A stretch of DNA of 8,977 nucleotides from Candidatus Peregrinibacteria bacterium (GCA_030638845.1 DAOWDW010000075.1:1-8977); one strand, 5' to 3'; positions 1-6,142 are shown, counted from the first letter of the stretch. The notes: generated by a model not told the origin, from the letters alone. Translations and numbers: made by a program.

Positions 1-1980
1 AAATGGACCAAATTTAGAACTAAAATAAGGAATCATCTCTTGCTTTTCCCTATCTCCTGTTTGAGCTATTTCATGCTCCCAAAAACTACGTACAACAGGA
101 TTTTTAATTTTGCTAACTTTGTATCTTTGGAATTCTTCATCTACAAAAAGACGAGGAACATCTATAAGTGTTGCACCTTCATCTTCGTCATCCATAAGAG
201 TTAAACAACCGTTTCTAAAGTAATGCTGAATACGTGGTCCAAAAATTTCGTTTCCAAATAGTTTAATAAATATTTCCATAGCATCTAAAGATGCTCTGTC
301 TTTTTCGTCTTGAGTTTTTGCTTCTAGGAGATTTAATCCCATAGGACGCTGTGTATCTGAAGGGTCGAATACTACTATGTCTTTTGCCCTACTTTTAGGA
401 ATATGTGCTAAAGCATCTTCTATTAAGTCTCCATGAGGATCTACTATACAAACCCCCTCTCCATTTCGAATATCTTGCCTAGACATCCAAGAAAGAAATG
501 CAGATTTACCAGAACCAGATTTACCTATTATGTAGTGATGTCTTGTTCTATCTTTAGCTAAGAAATTAATAGGTGTGTTTTGTCCTCTGTGTTTATTGTT
601 TCCAAGTAGTATTCCTTCTGCAGGAATATTTGGTGGAGGAGGAAGAACTTTATAAGTAGACCATTCAATTATTGGCATGGTGTTGTACCTACTATCTGGA
701 AAATGGAAAAGACCTGCAAGTTCTTTTTCTGTCATTGGACAAACATCATGGAAGAATCCATTTATTCTTAACTGCCAAAGTTTGTATACCATAGGAGCAT
801 TCCATTTAAGTGGCATTATTCCAACAAACATTCTTCTGTTTACAAAGAAGTTTCCATACAAATCTTTAAATACATTAAACGCAACTTGAAGATTGTTTGT
901 AATTTCTATTGCCCTTTCCCATGTAGAAGCTGAAGCTAGAATTCTAACAGAACAAAGGTAATAACTCATACCAGCCTTCTGCCCCATTCTCTTATACAAC
1001 TCTTCTTCAGGCTGAATCATACGAATAAATGCATCTCCTTCCTTTGCGCCCGGTGCAAGGCTTTTAGAACTAGTACCCCCTATTCCAGATAACATAATTG
1101 CAAGAACACCAATAGCAATTAAAGGTATTGTTCCGCCTCCAACAAAGAAACTCTCAAAGAATAAAATAAGCATAAGAAGCCCTACCATCATTGGAATATA
1201 CGTTGCATCTGTCATTCCAGGAATATGCAAGAAAGGAAATCTGCTCACCTTTTTTCCTTTAAACTTAGTAGATGCATACTTCTTTGTTTTTTTAGACCAG
1301 CTATTCCAATATGCAGGAGTAAGTACAAGCTGAATAGTGGCCTTCTCGTCTTCATTTAATTTACTTAAAACATTTGAAAGACCATTTAGAGGATCGTCTT
1401 GCATTTGCTCATAAAAACGAATTGGGTATACAAATAGTTTTTTAAATCCCATATTGTATCCAACCAATTTTTTTCCCTTTGGTCTTATTTCTGGAGACTT
1501 ATCTACTGGATAAACTTCTGCAGAACTATAGAAAGCAGTAATTTGCTTTTCTACAATAGAAGCAAATTTTGGATCTGTAACAACATAAAACGAAAGCTGA
1601 CCTTTTTCTATAAACATCTCCATGCTTATCGGCAAATATCTCCATATAAAGAAGTGCCAAGATTCCCAAATAGTAAGACTTCGTACCTCCCAAAGCGCTC
1701 TATAAAGCTGTTCCATAATTGCTAACTTCTCTTTAAAGTCTTTATCTGTTCTCTTTTCTTGGTCTAATTTACTATCATTTCTTGGAAGAATAATTCTTAA
1801 ATAAACCAGCTTCTTAGAGCGAGAAATAGCATAAAAAAGCCTTCCATACTTCTTAATCGCAGAAATTCCAACAAATATAAATAGTATGTACACGGAGTTT
1901 CTAACTGGGTCTGCTATAAACCACTGCCCAATATTTCCCCATATTTCAGACTGCGCGATGGCTGGAAGGGTTTCGTCCAT
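1..1980 (-). CDS. VirD4/TraG-like type IV secretion DNA-binding ATPase (C-terminus outside window)
   Basis: The first 660 codons are present; the gene runs off the left edge. It begins with ATG 1980, fixed by an in-frame TAA at 1989-1987 with no other start between. One predicted membrane helix lies near residues 29-41 and two more near 262-302. A soluble region separates them. The P-loop GKSGSGKS is at residues 486-493, preceded by HHYII, and is followed by VDPHGD at 513-518 and VVFDPSD at 536-542. This order matches the patescibacterial membrane proteins annotated as 'type IV secretion system DNA-binding domain' (VirD4/TraG/HerA-like). Such proteins are thought to hydrolyse ATP to move DNA or protein through an envelope channel. 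The true Walker B and the C-terminal half lie beyond the window, so activity cannot be judged. It follows the RlpA-like gene after 179 bases that hold an inverted repeat and its own promoter. A VirB4-type or plain HerA-type role is less likely but possible. Confidence 0.85.
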   Translation of the reverse strand, partial: MDETLPAIAQSEIWGNIGQWFIADPVRNSVYILFIFVGISAIKKYGRLFYAISRSKKLVYLRIILPRNDSKLDQEKRTDKDFKEKLAIMEQLYRALWEVRSLTIWESWHFFIWRYLPISMEMFIEKGQLSFYVVTDPKFASIVEKQITAFYSSAEVYPVDKSPEIRPKGKKLVGYNMGFKKLFVYPIRFYEQMQDDPLNGLSNVLSKLNEDEKATIQLVLTPAYWNSWSKKTKKYASTKFKGKKVSRFPFLHIPGMTDATYIPMMVGLLMLILFFESFFVGGGTIPLIAIGVLAIMLSGIGGTSSKSLAPGAKEGDAFIRMIQPEEELYKRMGQKAGMSYYLCSVRILASASTWERAIEITNNLQVAFNVFKDLYGNFFVNRRMFVGIMPLKWNAPMVYKLWQLRINGFFHDVCPMTEKELAGLFHFPDSRYNTMPIIEWSTYKVLPPPPNIPAEGILLGNNKHRGQNTPINFLAKDRTRHHYIIGKSGSGKSAFLSWMSRQDIRNGEGVCIVDPHGDLIEDALAHIPKSRAKDIVVFDPSDTQRPMGLNLLEAKTQDEKDRASLDAMEIFIKLFGNEIFGPRIQHYFRNGCLTLMDDEDEGATLIDVPRLFVDEEFQRYKVSKIKNPVVRSFWEHEIAQTGDREKQEMIPYFSSKFGPF

Positions 1981-2008
1981 TAATAATTAAATTCGAAGAT
2001 ATCTGCGT

Positions 2009-2017
2009 ATTATAGCA
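2009..2017 (-). promoter_or_regulatory. Extended -10 promoter for the VirD4-like ATPase gene
   Basis: On the minus strand this reads TGCTATAAT, a perfect extended -10 element. It ends 28 bases before ATG 1980, so the transcript would have a leader of roughly 20 bases with no visible Shine-Dalgarno. No good -35 hexamer is seen, as expected for extended -10 promoters. The surrounding 13 bases CTATGCTATAATA are identical to those in front of the pilin-like gene at 7155-7167. Confidence 0.55.
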
Positions 2018-2074
2018 TAGAACGCTGTTTAATGATATGGAAGTGCGATAGAAGTAATTGATGGACTACTACTA

Positions 2075-2164
2075 AATAAAGCAATAAAACAATATAGCAA
2101 TACGCAAGCGCGCCATATCTATCTGCATTATTACTTCATTGTTGCATTGTTTTATTGCTTTATT
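2075..2164. repeat. Perfect 19-bp inverted repeat with 52-bp spacer at the end of the RlpA-like gene
   Basis: Left arm AATAAAGCAATAAAACAAT is at 2075-2093 and its exact complement is at 2146-2164. The pairing can resume inward at GCAA/TTGC (2097-2100 with 2142-2145) after a 3-base bulge. The right arm contains the stop codon of the RlpA-like gene (2162-2160). Both arms are built from phased 8-bp units: four on the plus strand from 2075 (the last two degenerate) and five on the minus strand from 2164 (AATAAAGC, AATAAAAC, AATGCAAC, AATGAAGT, AATAATGC). In mRNA it would form a long AT-rich stem just after translation stops. It may act as an unconventional terminator, an RNA-stability element or a short repeat of mobile origin; the sequence does not decide which. 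Confidence 0.8.
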
Positions 2165-3212
2165 CCGCAATTTGCGAGTTTAATTTTGCACATTCTGCTA
2201 CCCGCATAATCATCTCTCTCTGCCTTCCTGTCTTAGTTCCTACAAGTAGTCTGTATTCCCCTGCTTCGCTTGGAATAAACGAAAAGTGCTCTTTCGGACC
2301 AACAAATTCCTGAAAACGAACAAAAGAACCATCTGGGTACGTAATTCCTCTAATTACAAACCATCTGTTAGAACCCAATGTTAAAGTTTCTCCTGTACTA
2401 AAATTATGTGGAACACCTCTGTGAAAACGCACATCTCTAGTTATTCTTTTTTGATATCTTCTAAGAGTATTTATACATTGATCGATAAGTTCTTTATCGC
2501 CAAGACGCTCAAATTTTGCATTTAATATACCTCCATTTGAATCTATTTTATAGAATGCTGCCTTACTCAAATCCATATCTCTTCCATGTACATATGGACC
2601 ACGGTCATTAATTCTTACAGTAACAACTTTTCCATTTGCTTCATTGGTAACTTTTACCATTGTGTTATGAGGATAACTTCTATGTGCCGCTGTAATTGCA
2701 TTCATATCAAATTTTTCTCCAAAAGCAGTTCCTTTTCCATGAAAATCATCTGCGTAGTAACTTACTTCATGTACTTCATCGCGAAGAATTGCATCTAATA
2801 ATTGCATCATTTCAATTAACTCTTGAGATGATGATATTAATAGTGATGATTTATTATTTAGTGCAGGATATTTTTCTAATAGCTCTTCAAGATTCTCTTC
2901 TTGCATATCTGGAAGCTCTTCAACATTTCTAGTTCTAAAAAGCCACATAAGTGCATCGTGACGTGAAAGTGGTTGATTGGGATAAAAAGAATCTGCATCG
3001 TCTATTATTCCTCTATTTTTTCCGTATGTAATTTCTAACCAGCCCTCAGATTCTTCTGGTACATCTTTAAAATCTTGTTCTGATTTTTCGAAAGCTGGAC
3101 GATTCATAGAATTCCAGAGAAGAAGATATCCGTCACGTCGTGTAGGAAAATCCTCAGCAGAGGCAGAGGCTAAAGGGGTAGCAAAAAGTATTAATGTGAG
3201 TAGTAGTCGCAC
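2160..3212 (-). CDS. Secreted RlpA-like double-psi beta-barrel protein with SLH-like domain
   Basis: Predicted 350 aa from GTG 3212, chosen because it begins directly with a complete signal peptide (VRLLLTLILFATPLASASA, cleavage before EDF) and has a TATACT box 6 bases upstream. A longer reading from TTG 3338 would translate an 8-bp repeat array and is unlikely. Numbering from the GTG: an SLH-like region at about 25-96 (FKDVPEESEGW..., FYPNQPLSRHDAL), an acidic linker, the RlpA barrel at about 148-240, and a C-terminal beta-sandwich-like domain at about 258-343. The barrel shows VSYYADDFHGKGTAFGE, TAAHRSYP and RINDRGPYVHGRDMDLS, so the conserved E166, H177 and D203 are all present. RlpA proteins bind or cleave denuded glycan strands at sites of wall remodelling; whether this one is a lytic transglycosylase is not provable here. 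It lies between the 3D-domain gene and the VirD4-like ATPase gene, on the same strand. Confidence 0.88.
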   Translation of the reverse strand: MRLLLTLILFATPLASASAEDFPTRRDGYLLLWNSMNRPAFEKSEQDFKDVPEESEGWLEITYGKNRGIIDDADSFYPNQPLSRHDALMWLFRTRNVEELPDMQEENLEELLEKYPALNNKSSLLISSSQELIEMMQLLDAILRDEVHEVSYYADDFHGKGTAFGEKFDMNAITAAHRSYPHNTMVKVTNEANGKVVTVRINDRGPYVHGRDMDLSKAAFYKIDSNGGILNAKFERLGDKELIDQCINTLRRYQKRITRDVRFHRGVPHNFSTGETLTLGSNRWFVIRGITYPDGSFVRFQEFVGPKEHFSFIPSEAGEYRLLVGTKTGRQREMIMRVAECAKLNSQIAE

Positions 3213-3218
3213 GGGAGA

Positions 3219-3224
3219 AGTATA
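3219..3224 (-). promoter_or_regulatory. -10 box TATACT for the RlpA-like gene, giving a leaderless start
   Basis: TATACT lies 6 bases before GTG 3212 on the minus strand. No convincing -35 is seen (TACACT at 17 bases matches 3 of 6). Transcription would begin at or beside the start codon, so the mRNA would be leaderless. No Shine-Dalgarno is present, since the bases before GTG are TCTCCC. Confidence 0.4.
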
Positions 3225-3266
3225 CCACTTCGACTTCGGCGAGTGTAAGTAATCGTAATACAGAAA

Positions 3267-3306
3267 AATAAAACAATAAAACAATGAAGCAATAAAGCAA
3301 TAAAAC
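3267..3306 (+). repeat. Five phased 8-bp tandem units, consensus AATRAARC
   Basis: The units are AATAAAAC, AATAAAAC, AATGAAGC, AATAAAGC and AATAAAAC, with no gaps. The same octamers make up both arms of the inverted repeat at 2075-2164. This array runs against the transcription of both neighbouring genes. Its segment 3283-3294 is a perfect 12-bp inverted match to 3362-3373 at the end of the 3D-domain gene, so the two could pair across a 67-base spacer. Confidence 0.85.
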
Positions 3307-3357
3307 CATTCGACTAGCTCATGGTAAACAATGCTCAAGCGAATACCAAAGCGTTTT

Positions 3358-3378
3358 ACTATATTGCTTCATTCACTA
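3358..3378 (-). repeat. Octamer repeat at the 3' end of the 3D-domain gene
   Basis: On the minus strand the stop codon TAG (3378-3376) and TG are followed by AATGAAGC and AATATAGT. The stretch TAGTGAATGAAGCAATA recurs at 6142-6125 with a single extra A, at the end of the aminopeptidase gene. Confidence 0.7.
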
Positions 3379-4788
3379 GAGTGCCGCCCACCCCTCTGCC
3401 CTTACCAACTTATACAACTTCCTCATCTCTTCTTGTCTTAAAAAAGACAATGTTGCAGGACCAACTATTCCTGCTCCGTGTGAATTTCTGCTTGATATTA
3501 TTCCTTTAGAAATTTGATATTTTGTAACTGACTCTTTAGTTAAAGGACCGAAATATCCATTTATTTCCTCCTCTGGGAAAAAGTTATTTCTAGTAAGAAG
3601 TTGCTGTAACAATCTAACTTGAGGTCCCATATTTCCTTCATGCAAAAACGTTTTCATTATATCTCCATTTTTATCTAAATACTCTTCTATATCTTTTTTA
3701 AGTAACAATTTTTCTGCAAAAGCAGAAACTAGTGTTCTGTCCCATAGTGCAAATAGATGTTTGCTAGTAATAGGACCAATTTGCCCTGCACCAGGATCTT
3801 GCGCAGTACCTACAAGCCAATACTCCTGTTGAAATTTTAGGATAGATTCTGCAAGATTTTTCGAATATTTACCATCTGTTCTTCCGGAATAATAACCAAG
3901 GAAACGAAGAATTCTTTGTGCTTGAGAAATTACTTTAGGCGAAGAAGATTCATTCACACTATTTTCAATAGGATCATTTGCATTCATTCTATAAACAGCA
4001 GATAAAATAATTGATGCTGACTTTTGAGTTAACTTATCACTAGGCTGATTAATTTTATAATCTACTATAAATCTTCTTAAAGAATTTTGTGTAACCTCTC
4101 CAAATACTCCAGTTATGTCATGTGAAAAATATCCAAGTAACTTAAGTTTTTCCTGAAGCATTACTACAGAATAACTGTAGTCATTTACTTTAGGCTCTAT
4201 GTCAAGAAGAGTTGTTTGGTCTAGCTGATATTGAAACAATCGAGACAAGGGTGCACTGAAAGTTTTTATATTAAATACAGTTGCAGGCATGTTATGACTT
4301 TTGGGATACACCGTACCCTTAACTCTTACAACTCCAAATTCTAACGCACGAGCGAGTCCCTCTTCTCCATGCCCAACCCAAATATCTAGTCTATGAGTTC
4401 CATTTCCAAGTTCGTTAATTGCTCCACCTCGGTCATGAACTGTAAATACTCCAATACTAGGAAGTTTAACTTTAGACCCGAAAGAATAAGATGAAGGTGC
4501 CGCAATCATTCCTGGGTAAACCCCAGTTCCATCTGCCGCACTTATTCCCTGCCCATTTAATATTTTATCTGCTTCATACCCACCCTTTACATAGCAACAT
4601 TGTCCTTCTAGCGGAGAATAATATGCAGTTATTATAAATTCCTGCTCATAAGGCTGAACGTTAGTAGATGCTTGATACGGAGCAAAAAGAACTACAGCGC
4701 AAAGTATTCCAATAATATGCAAAGGAATATGAACGCTCTTCTGCGTCCTTTCATATATGGATCGACTTTGGAATTTTTTGTTTATCAA
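3376..4788 (-). CDS. Secreted 3D-domain wall protein with three peptidoglycan-binding repeats
   Basis: 470 aa starting at TTG 4788; an in-frame TGA three codons upstream rules out earlier starts and no ATG or GTG gives a full N-terminus. Residues 1-20 are basic and 21-38 form a hydrophobic signal or anchor segment. The 3D domain spans about 51-162. Its three signature aspartates are visible: D86 in ISAADGTGVYPG, D119 in TVHDRGG and D135 in RLDIWVG. Three PG_binding_1 modules follow, at about 200-243 (MLQEKLKLLGYF), 285-347 (AQRILRFLGYYSG, GAGQIGPIT) and 385-452 (VRLLQQLLTRNNFF, GAGIVGPATLSFL). 3D proteins share the double-psi barrel fold of MltA lytic transglycosylases, so peptidoglycan strand cleavage is the likely activity, with the repeats anchoring the enzyme to the wall. 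The next gene downstream encodes a second barrel enzyme of the RlpA family. The gene ends with TAG beside an octamer repeat. Confidence 0.9.
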   Translation of the reverse strand: MINKKFQSRSIYERTQKSVHIPLHIIGILCAVVLFAPYQASTNVQPYEQEFIITAYYSPLEGQCCYVKGGYEADKILNGQGISAADGTGVYPGMIAAPSSYSFGSKVKLPSIGVFTVHDRGGAINELGNGTHRLDIWVGHGEEGLARALEFGVVRVKGTVYPKSHNMPATVFNIKTFSAPLSRLFQYQLDQTTLLDIEPKVNDYSYSVVMLQEKLKLLGYFSHDITGVFGEVTQNSLRRFIVDYKINQPSDKLTQKSASIILSAVYRMNANDPIENSVNESSSPKVISQAQRILRFLGYYSGRTDGKYSKNLAESILKFQQEYWLVGTAQDPGAGQIGPITSKHLFALWDRTLVSAFAEKLLLKKDIEEYLDKNGDIMKTFLHEGNMGPQVRLLQQLLTRNNFFPEEEINGYFGPLTKESVTKYQISKGIISSRNSHGAGIVGPATLSFLRQEEMRKLYKLVRAEGWAAL

Positions 4789-4796
4789 ATCCTCTC

Positions 4797-4825
4797 ATTA
4801 TAGAGGAAAAGTCTGGTTTTTTCTA
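4797..4825 (-). promoter_or_regulatory. Promoter of the 3D-domain gene, with -10 TATAAT 8 bases from the start
   Basis: A consensus TATAAT at 4802-4797 is preceded at 17 bases by TAGAAA (4825-4820, 4 of 6 matches to TTGACA). It is followed by only 8 bases before TTG 4788. The predicted transcript would start at or within a base or two of the TTG. An AGAGG sequence lies between, but it is 2 bases from the TTG, too close to act as a normal Shine-Dalgarno. Confidence 0.6.
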
Positions 4826-4870
4826 GGGGTTTGACTATAAAACTTTGGATTAGAATCTAAGGGATCCTAG

Positions 4871-5428
4871 TTATTGTAACTTGAGTACATTTGTTATTAA
4901 GTCAATAATCGCCTCTTTATAATTTCCTATTTTACATCTCTTAAATCTAGCAACATAAGATGGATGATGAATTGGTATATATGTTATTCCATCACTATTA
5001 AATGCTTTATATTTAAAATCAGTCCCAAAATTCTGTGTTTGTATACCTAGATTTTTTAGTACTCTATCAGAAACAAGTTTACCCAATAAAAAAGCTATTC
5101 TTGGTTTTAAAACTTTCATTTCTATATTCAAATTATGCATACATGCTTGAATTTCTTTGCTTTTTGGATATCTGAGTTTACCATCTGAATCAAGTGGGGA
5201 ACATTTAACTAAATTAGTTGCATAGAAATGTGTATCTGGCAATTCTGCCTCAATATTTGCAATTAATTTGCCAGATAATGTACTTATATCTAGTGGCACA
5301 CTAATATTTAATTTACCAGAAATGCCAACCCAAAATACATCTGAAATATCTCTATTATCTATAACTGGTACTTGATTTTTGTACAAATCACAAGCAGTAC
5401 ATTCCTGTATTATTTTTAATTTATTCAT
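4871..5428 (-). CDS. Uracil-DNA glycosylase superfamily protein, variant motif A, probable 4Fe-4S cluster
   Basis: 185 aa from ATG 5428; an in-frame TAA two codons upstream fixes the start. C10 and C13 (CTACDLYKN), C76 (YATNLVKCSP) and C96 (IQACMHNL) match the four-cysteine iron-sulfur pattern of family 4/5 UDGs. Motif B is intact as IPIHHPSYVARF (H154-S157), and KPRIAFLLGKLVSDRVL matches the core 'P-x-hhh-LG' strand. Motif A, normally GEAPGxxE...GxPF, is instead VGISGKLNISVPLDISTLSG, so the usual Glu/Asp and Pro-Phe are missing while SGKLI is kept. The rest is well preserved, which points to a divergent subfamily rather than decay. It may excise uracil or another damaged base, or only bind it. 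The start overlaps the stop of the upstream interrupted gene by 8 bases, which suggests translational coupling in an ArsR-led operon. Confidence 0.75.
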   Translation of the reverse strand: MNKLKIIQECTACDLYKNQVPVIDNRDISDVFWVGISGKLNISVPLDISTLSGKLIANIEAELPDTHFYATNLVKCSPLDSDGKLRYPKSKEIQACMHNLNIEMKVLKPRIAFLLGKLVSDRVLKNLGIQTQNFGTDFKYKAFNSDGITYIPIHHPSYVARFKRCKIGNYKEAIIDLITNVLKLQ

Positions 5429-5699
5429 TTTTTAAAGCATCTGTTAATTTGATAAAATTTATTATCGTTTCCTCAGAGCAGGCTGCAAAATTCTCTGACT
5501 GAAAATTAAACTGTTGCCTTTGATCCATACCAACTAAATGAGAATCTCTTCTAGTTTGCCCAAGATTATAACCTCACTCTAGTAACCTTTCATACAGCAA
5601 AGTACCATGATATGGTCTATATCTAAATACACTAGTCGTAAAATTACCAGATAAATCCATATTTATACAAAGACATTTTCTGAAATTTTTTGAATTCAA
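5421..5699 (-). pseudogene. Unknown small gene interrupted by one in-frame TGA
   Basis: An open frame of 92 codons runs from TTG 5699 to TAA 5423-5421, broken only at codon 42 by TGA (5576-5574). The first half contains SGNFTTSVFRYRPYHG and LLYERLLE; the second starts GYNLGQTRRDSHLVGMDQ and ends FIKLTDALKNE. Both halves have protein-like composition. The frame fills the gap between the ArsR gene (stop 32 bases upstream) and the UDG-like gene, whose ATG overlaps its final codons, as in a normal operon. A TATAAC box ends 8 bases before the TTG. An internal ATG at 5660 is an alternative start. I do not recognise the family. It could be a recently inactivated gene, an assembly error at one base, or two short proteins. 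A selenocysteine or UGA-glycine reading is possible but not supported elsewhere in the window. Confidence 0.5.
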
Positions 5700-5707
5700 A
5701 TCAGATT

Positions 5708-5713
5708 GTTATA
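5708..5713 (-). promoter_or_regulatory. Weak internal -10 box before the interrupted gene
   Basis: TATAAC on the minus strand sits exactly 8 bases before TTG 5699, the same spacing seen at the 3D-domain and pilin-like genes. No good -35 is visible (TGTAAA at 17 bases, 3 of 6). It might give ArsR-independent expression of the downstream genes. Confidence 0.25.
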
Positions 5714-5731
5714 ATGTGTTTTATATTATTT

Positions 5732-6004
5732 TTACAGCTCCCTTAAAATCGATTGTGTAATTTTACATTGTTTCAGAGAAATTCGATAACATACTGATTT
5801 TCCTCTTCGGATATTTTCAACTATGCCTGCTAATCTAAGTATACGAAGATGTTGTGAAGTAGATTGAATATGTAAATGTATTACGTCTGCAATCTCACCA
5901 ACTGTTGCAGTTTTATTTTTCTTTAGAAAAGATAGAATATTTATTCGTCGATAATGACCGACTGCACGTAACTGCTTCTCTAAAGATCGAGCTGATAATT
6001 TCAT
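5732..6004 (-). CDS. ArsR-family winged-helix transcriptional repressor
   Basis: 90 aa from ATG 6004, typical length for a minimal ArsR/SmtB regulator. Helix 1-2 is LEKQLRAVGHYRRINILSFL (9-27), the helix-turn-helix spans about 33-57 (ATVGEIADVIHLHIQSTSQH, then LRIL), and the wing is at about 60-75 (GIVENIRRGKSVCYRIS). The classic metal-binding CxC of ArsR or CadC helix 3 is absent; the only cysteines are C72 in the wing and C80, so a metal or redox signal through these is possible but unproven. It heads an operon with the interrupted unknown gene and the UDG-like gene. Its promoter lies inside a strong dyad, which suggests that it represses itself and the operon. Confidence 0.85.
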   Translation of the reverse strand: MKLSARSLEKQLRAVGHYRRINILSFLKKNKTATVGEIADVIHLHIQSTSQHLRILRLAGIVENIRRGKSVCYRISLKQCKITQSILREL

Positions 6005-6010
6005 GTATAC

Positions 6011-6039
6011 AATATAATCTCATTCAGTCTTTTGCGCAA
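6011..6039 (-). promoter_or_regulatory. Promoter of the arsR-like operon (TTGCGC, 17-bp spacer, TATATT)
   Basis: The -35 TTGCGC (6039-6034, 4 of 6) and -10 TATATT (6016-6011, 5 of 6) are separated by exactly 17 bases. Only 6 bases (GTATAC) separate the -10 from ATG 6004, so the mRNA should be leaderless or nearly so. The -35 lies in the core of the dyad at 6022-6049, so a bound regulator would block RNA polymerase. Confidence 0.65.
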
Positions 6040-6049
6040 ATCACTGAAT
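6022..6049. promoter_or_regulatory. 28-bp dyad operator, probably the ArsR binding site
   Basis: The outer arms ATTCAGT (6022-6028) and ACTGAAT (6043-6049) are exact inverted copies. The core TTTGCGCAAA (6031-6040) is a perfect 10-bp palindrome on the same axis. Only the two 2-base joints fail to match. The site covers the -35 and most of the spacer of the arsR-like promoter, the usual position for an ArsR-type autorepression operator. Confidence 0.7.
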
Positions 6050-6078
6050 AATAAAATTCTACTTTGAACCGCAAATTC

Positions 6079-6109
6079 AAAAAAATATTATATATATATA
6101 TATATATAT
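6079..6109 (-). repeat. (TA)n tract with following T-run downstream of the aminopeptidase gene
   Basis: Bases 6089-6109 are an uninterrupted TA run (about 10.5 units). In the minus-strand direction a few bases and then seven T follow (6085-6079). A self-pairing TA hairpin followed by a T-run could weakly terminate transcription of the aminopeptidase gene before the arsR-like promoter, but an all-AT stem is weak. It may equally be a slippage-prone microsatellite. Confidence 0.45.
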
Positions 6110-6120
6110 GTATTTATATA

Positions 6121-6142
6121 GATCTATTGCTTCATTTCACTA
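6121..6142 (-). repeat. Octamer repeat spanning the stop codon of the aminopeptidase gene
   Basis: In the minus direction TAGTGAAATGAAGCAATA (6142-6125) contains the octamer AATGAAGC, followed by AATAGATC. It matches the end of the 3D-domain gene (3378-3362) except for one inserted A. The TGA stop (6134-6132) lies inside the octamer. Confidence 0.65.

Noticed and set aside
677..889. Plus-strand open frames inside the ATPase gene (also 1543-1725)
   Set aside because: They are antisense to a long, clearly conserved coding region and have no protein-like motifs.
2075..2164. MITE-like mobile element with 19-bp terminal inverted repeats
   Set aside because: No target-site duplication is visible in the flanks (left flank ends TACTA, right flank begins CCGCA), and the arms are part of a tandem octamer pattern also found unpaired.
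2075..3306. CRISPR array or minisatellite-coded protein
   Set aside because: Units are 8 bp with no spacers, and the reading frame is broken by stops in every frame on the AATAAAGC strand.
3213..3338. N-terminal extension of the RlpA-like protein from TTG 3338
   Set aside because: The extra 42 residues are mostly the translated 8-bp repeat (FYCFIASLFYCFIF) and would bury a perfect signal peptide that starts at GTG 3212.
2586..3509. Plus-strand open frames at 2586-2798, 2696-2932 and 3321-3509
   Set aside because: They are antisense to the RlpA-like and 3D-domain genes, whose domains are recognisable; the products are low-complexity.
4801..4870. Rho-independent terminator after the UDG-like gene
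   Set aside because: Only short imperfect pairings (TTAGA/TCTAA with a one-base loop) are seen, with no following T-run.
5540..5580. Selenocysteine at the in-frame TGA
   Set aside because: No clear stem-loop of SECIS type is visible just downstream, and the family is unknown, so there is no conserved Cys position to support it.
5574..6134. Genetic code 25 (UGA as glycine), as in Gracilibacteria and Absconditabacteria
   Set aside because: It would remove the break at 5574-5576 and extend the aminopeptidase by six residues after its TGA. However, about 2,680 codons in the other reading frames, rich in glycine, contain no TGA, which is not expected under that code.
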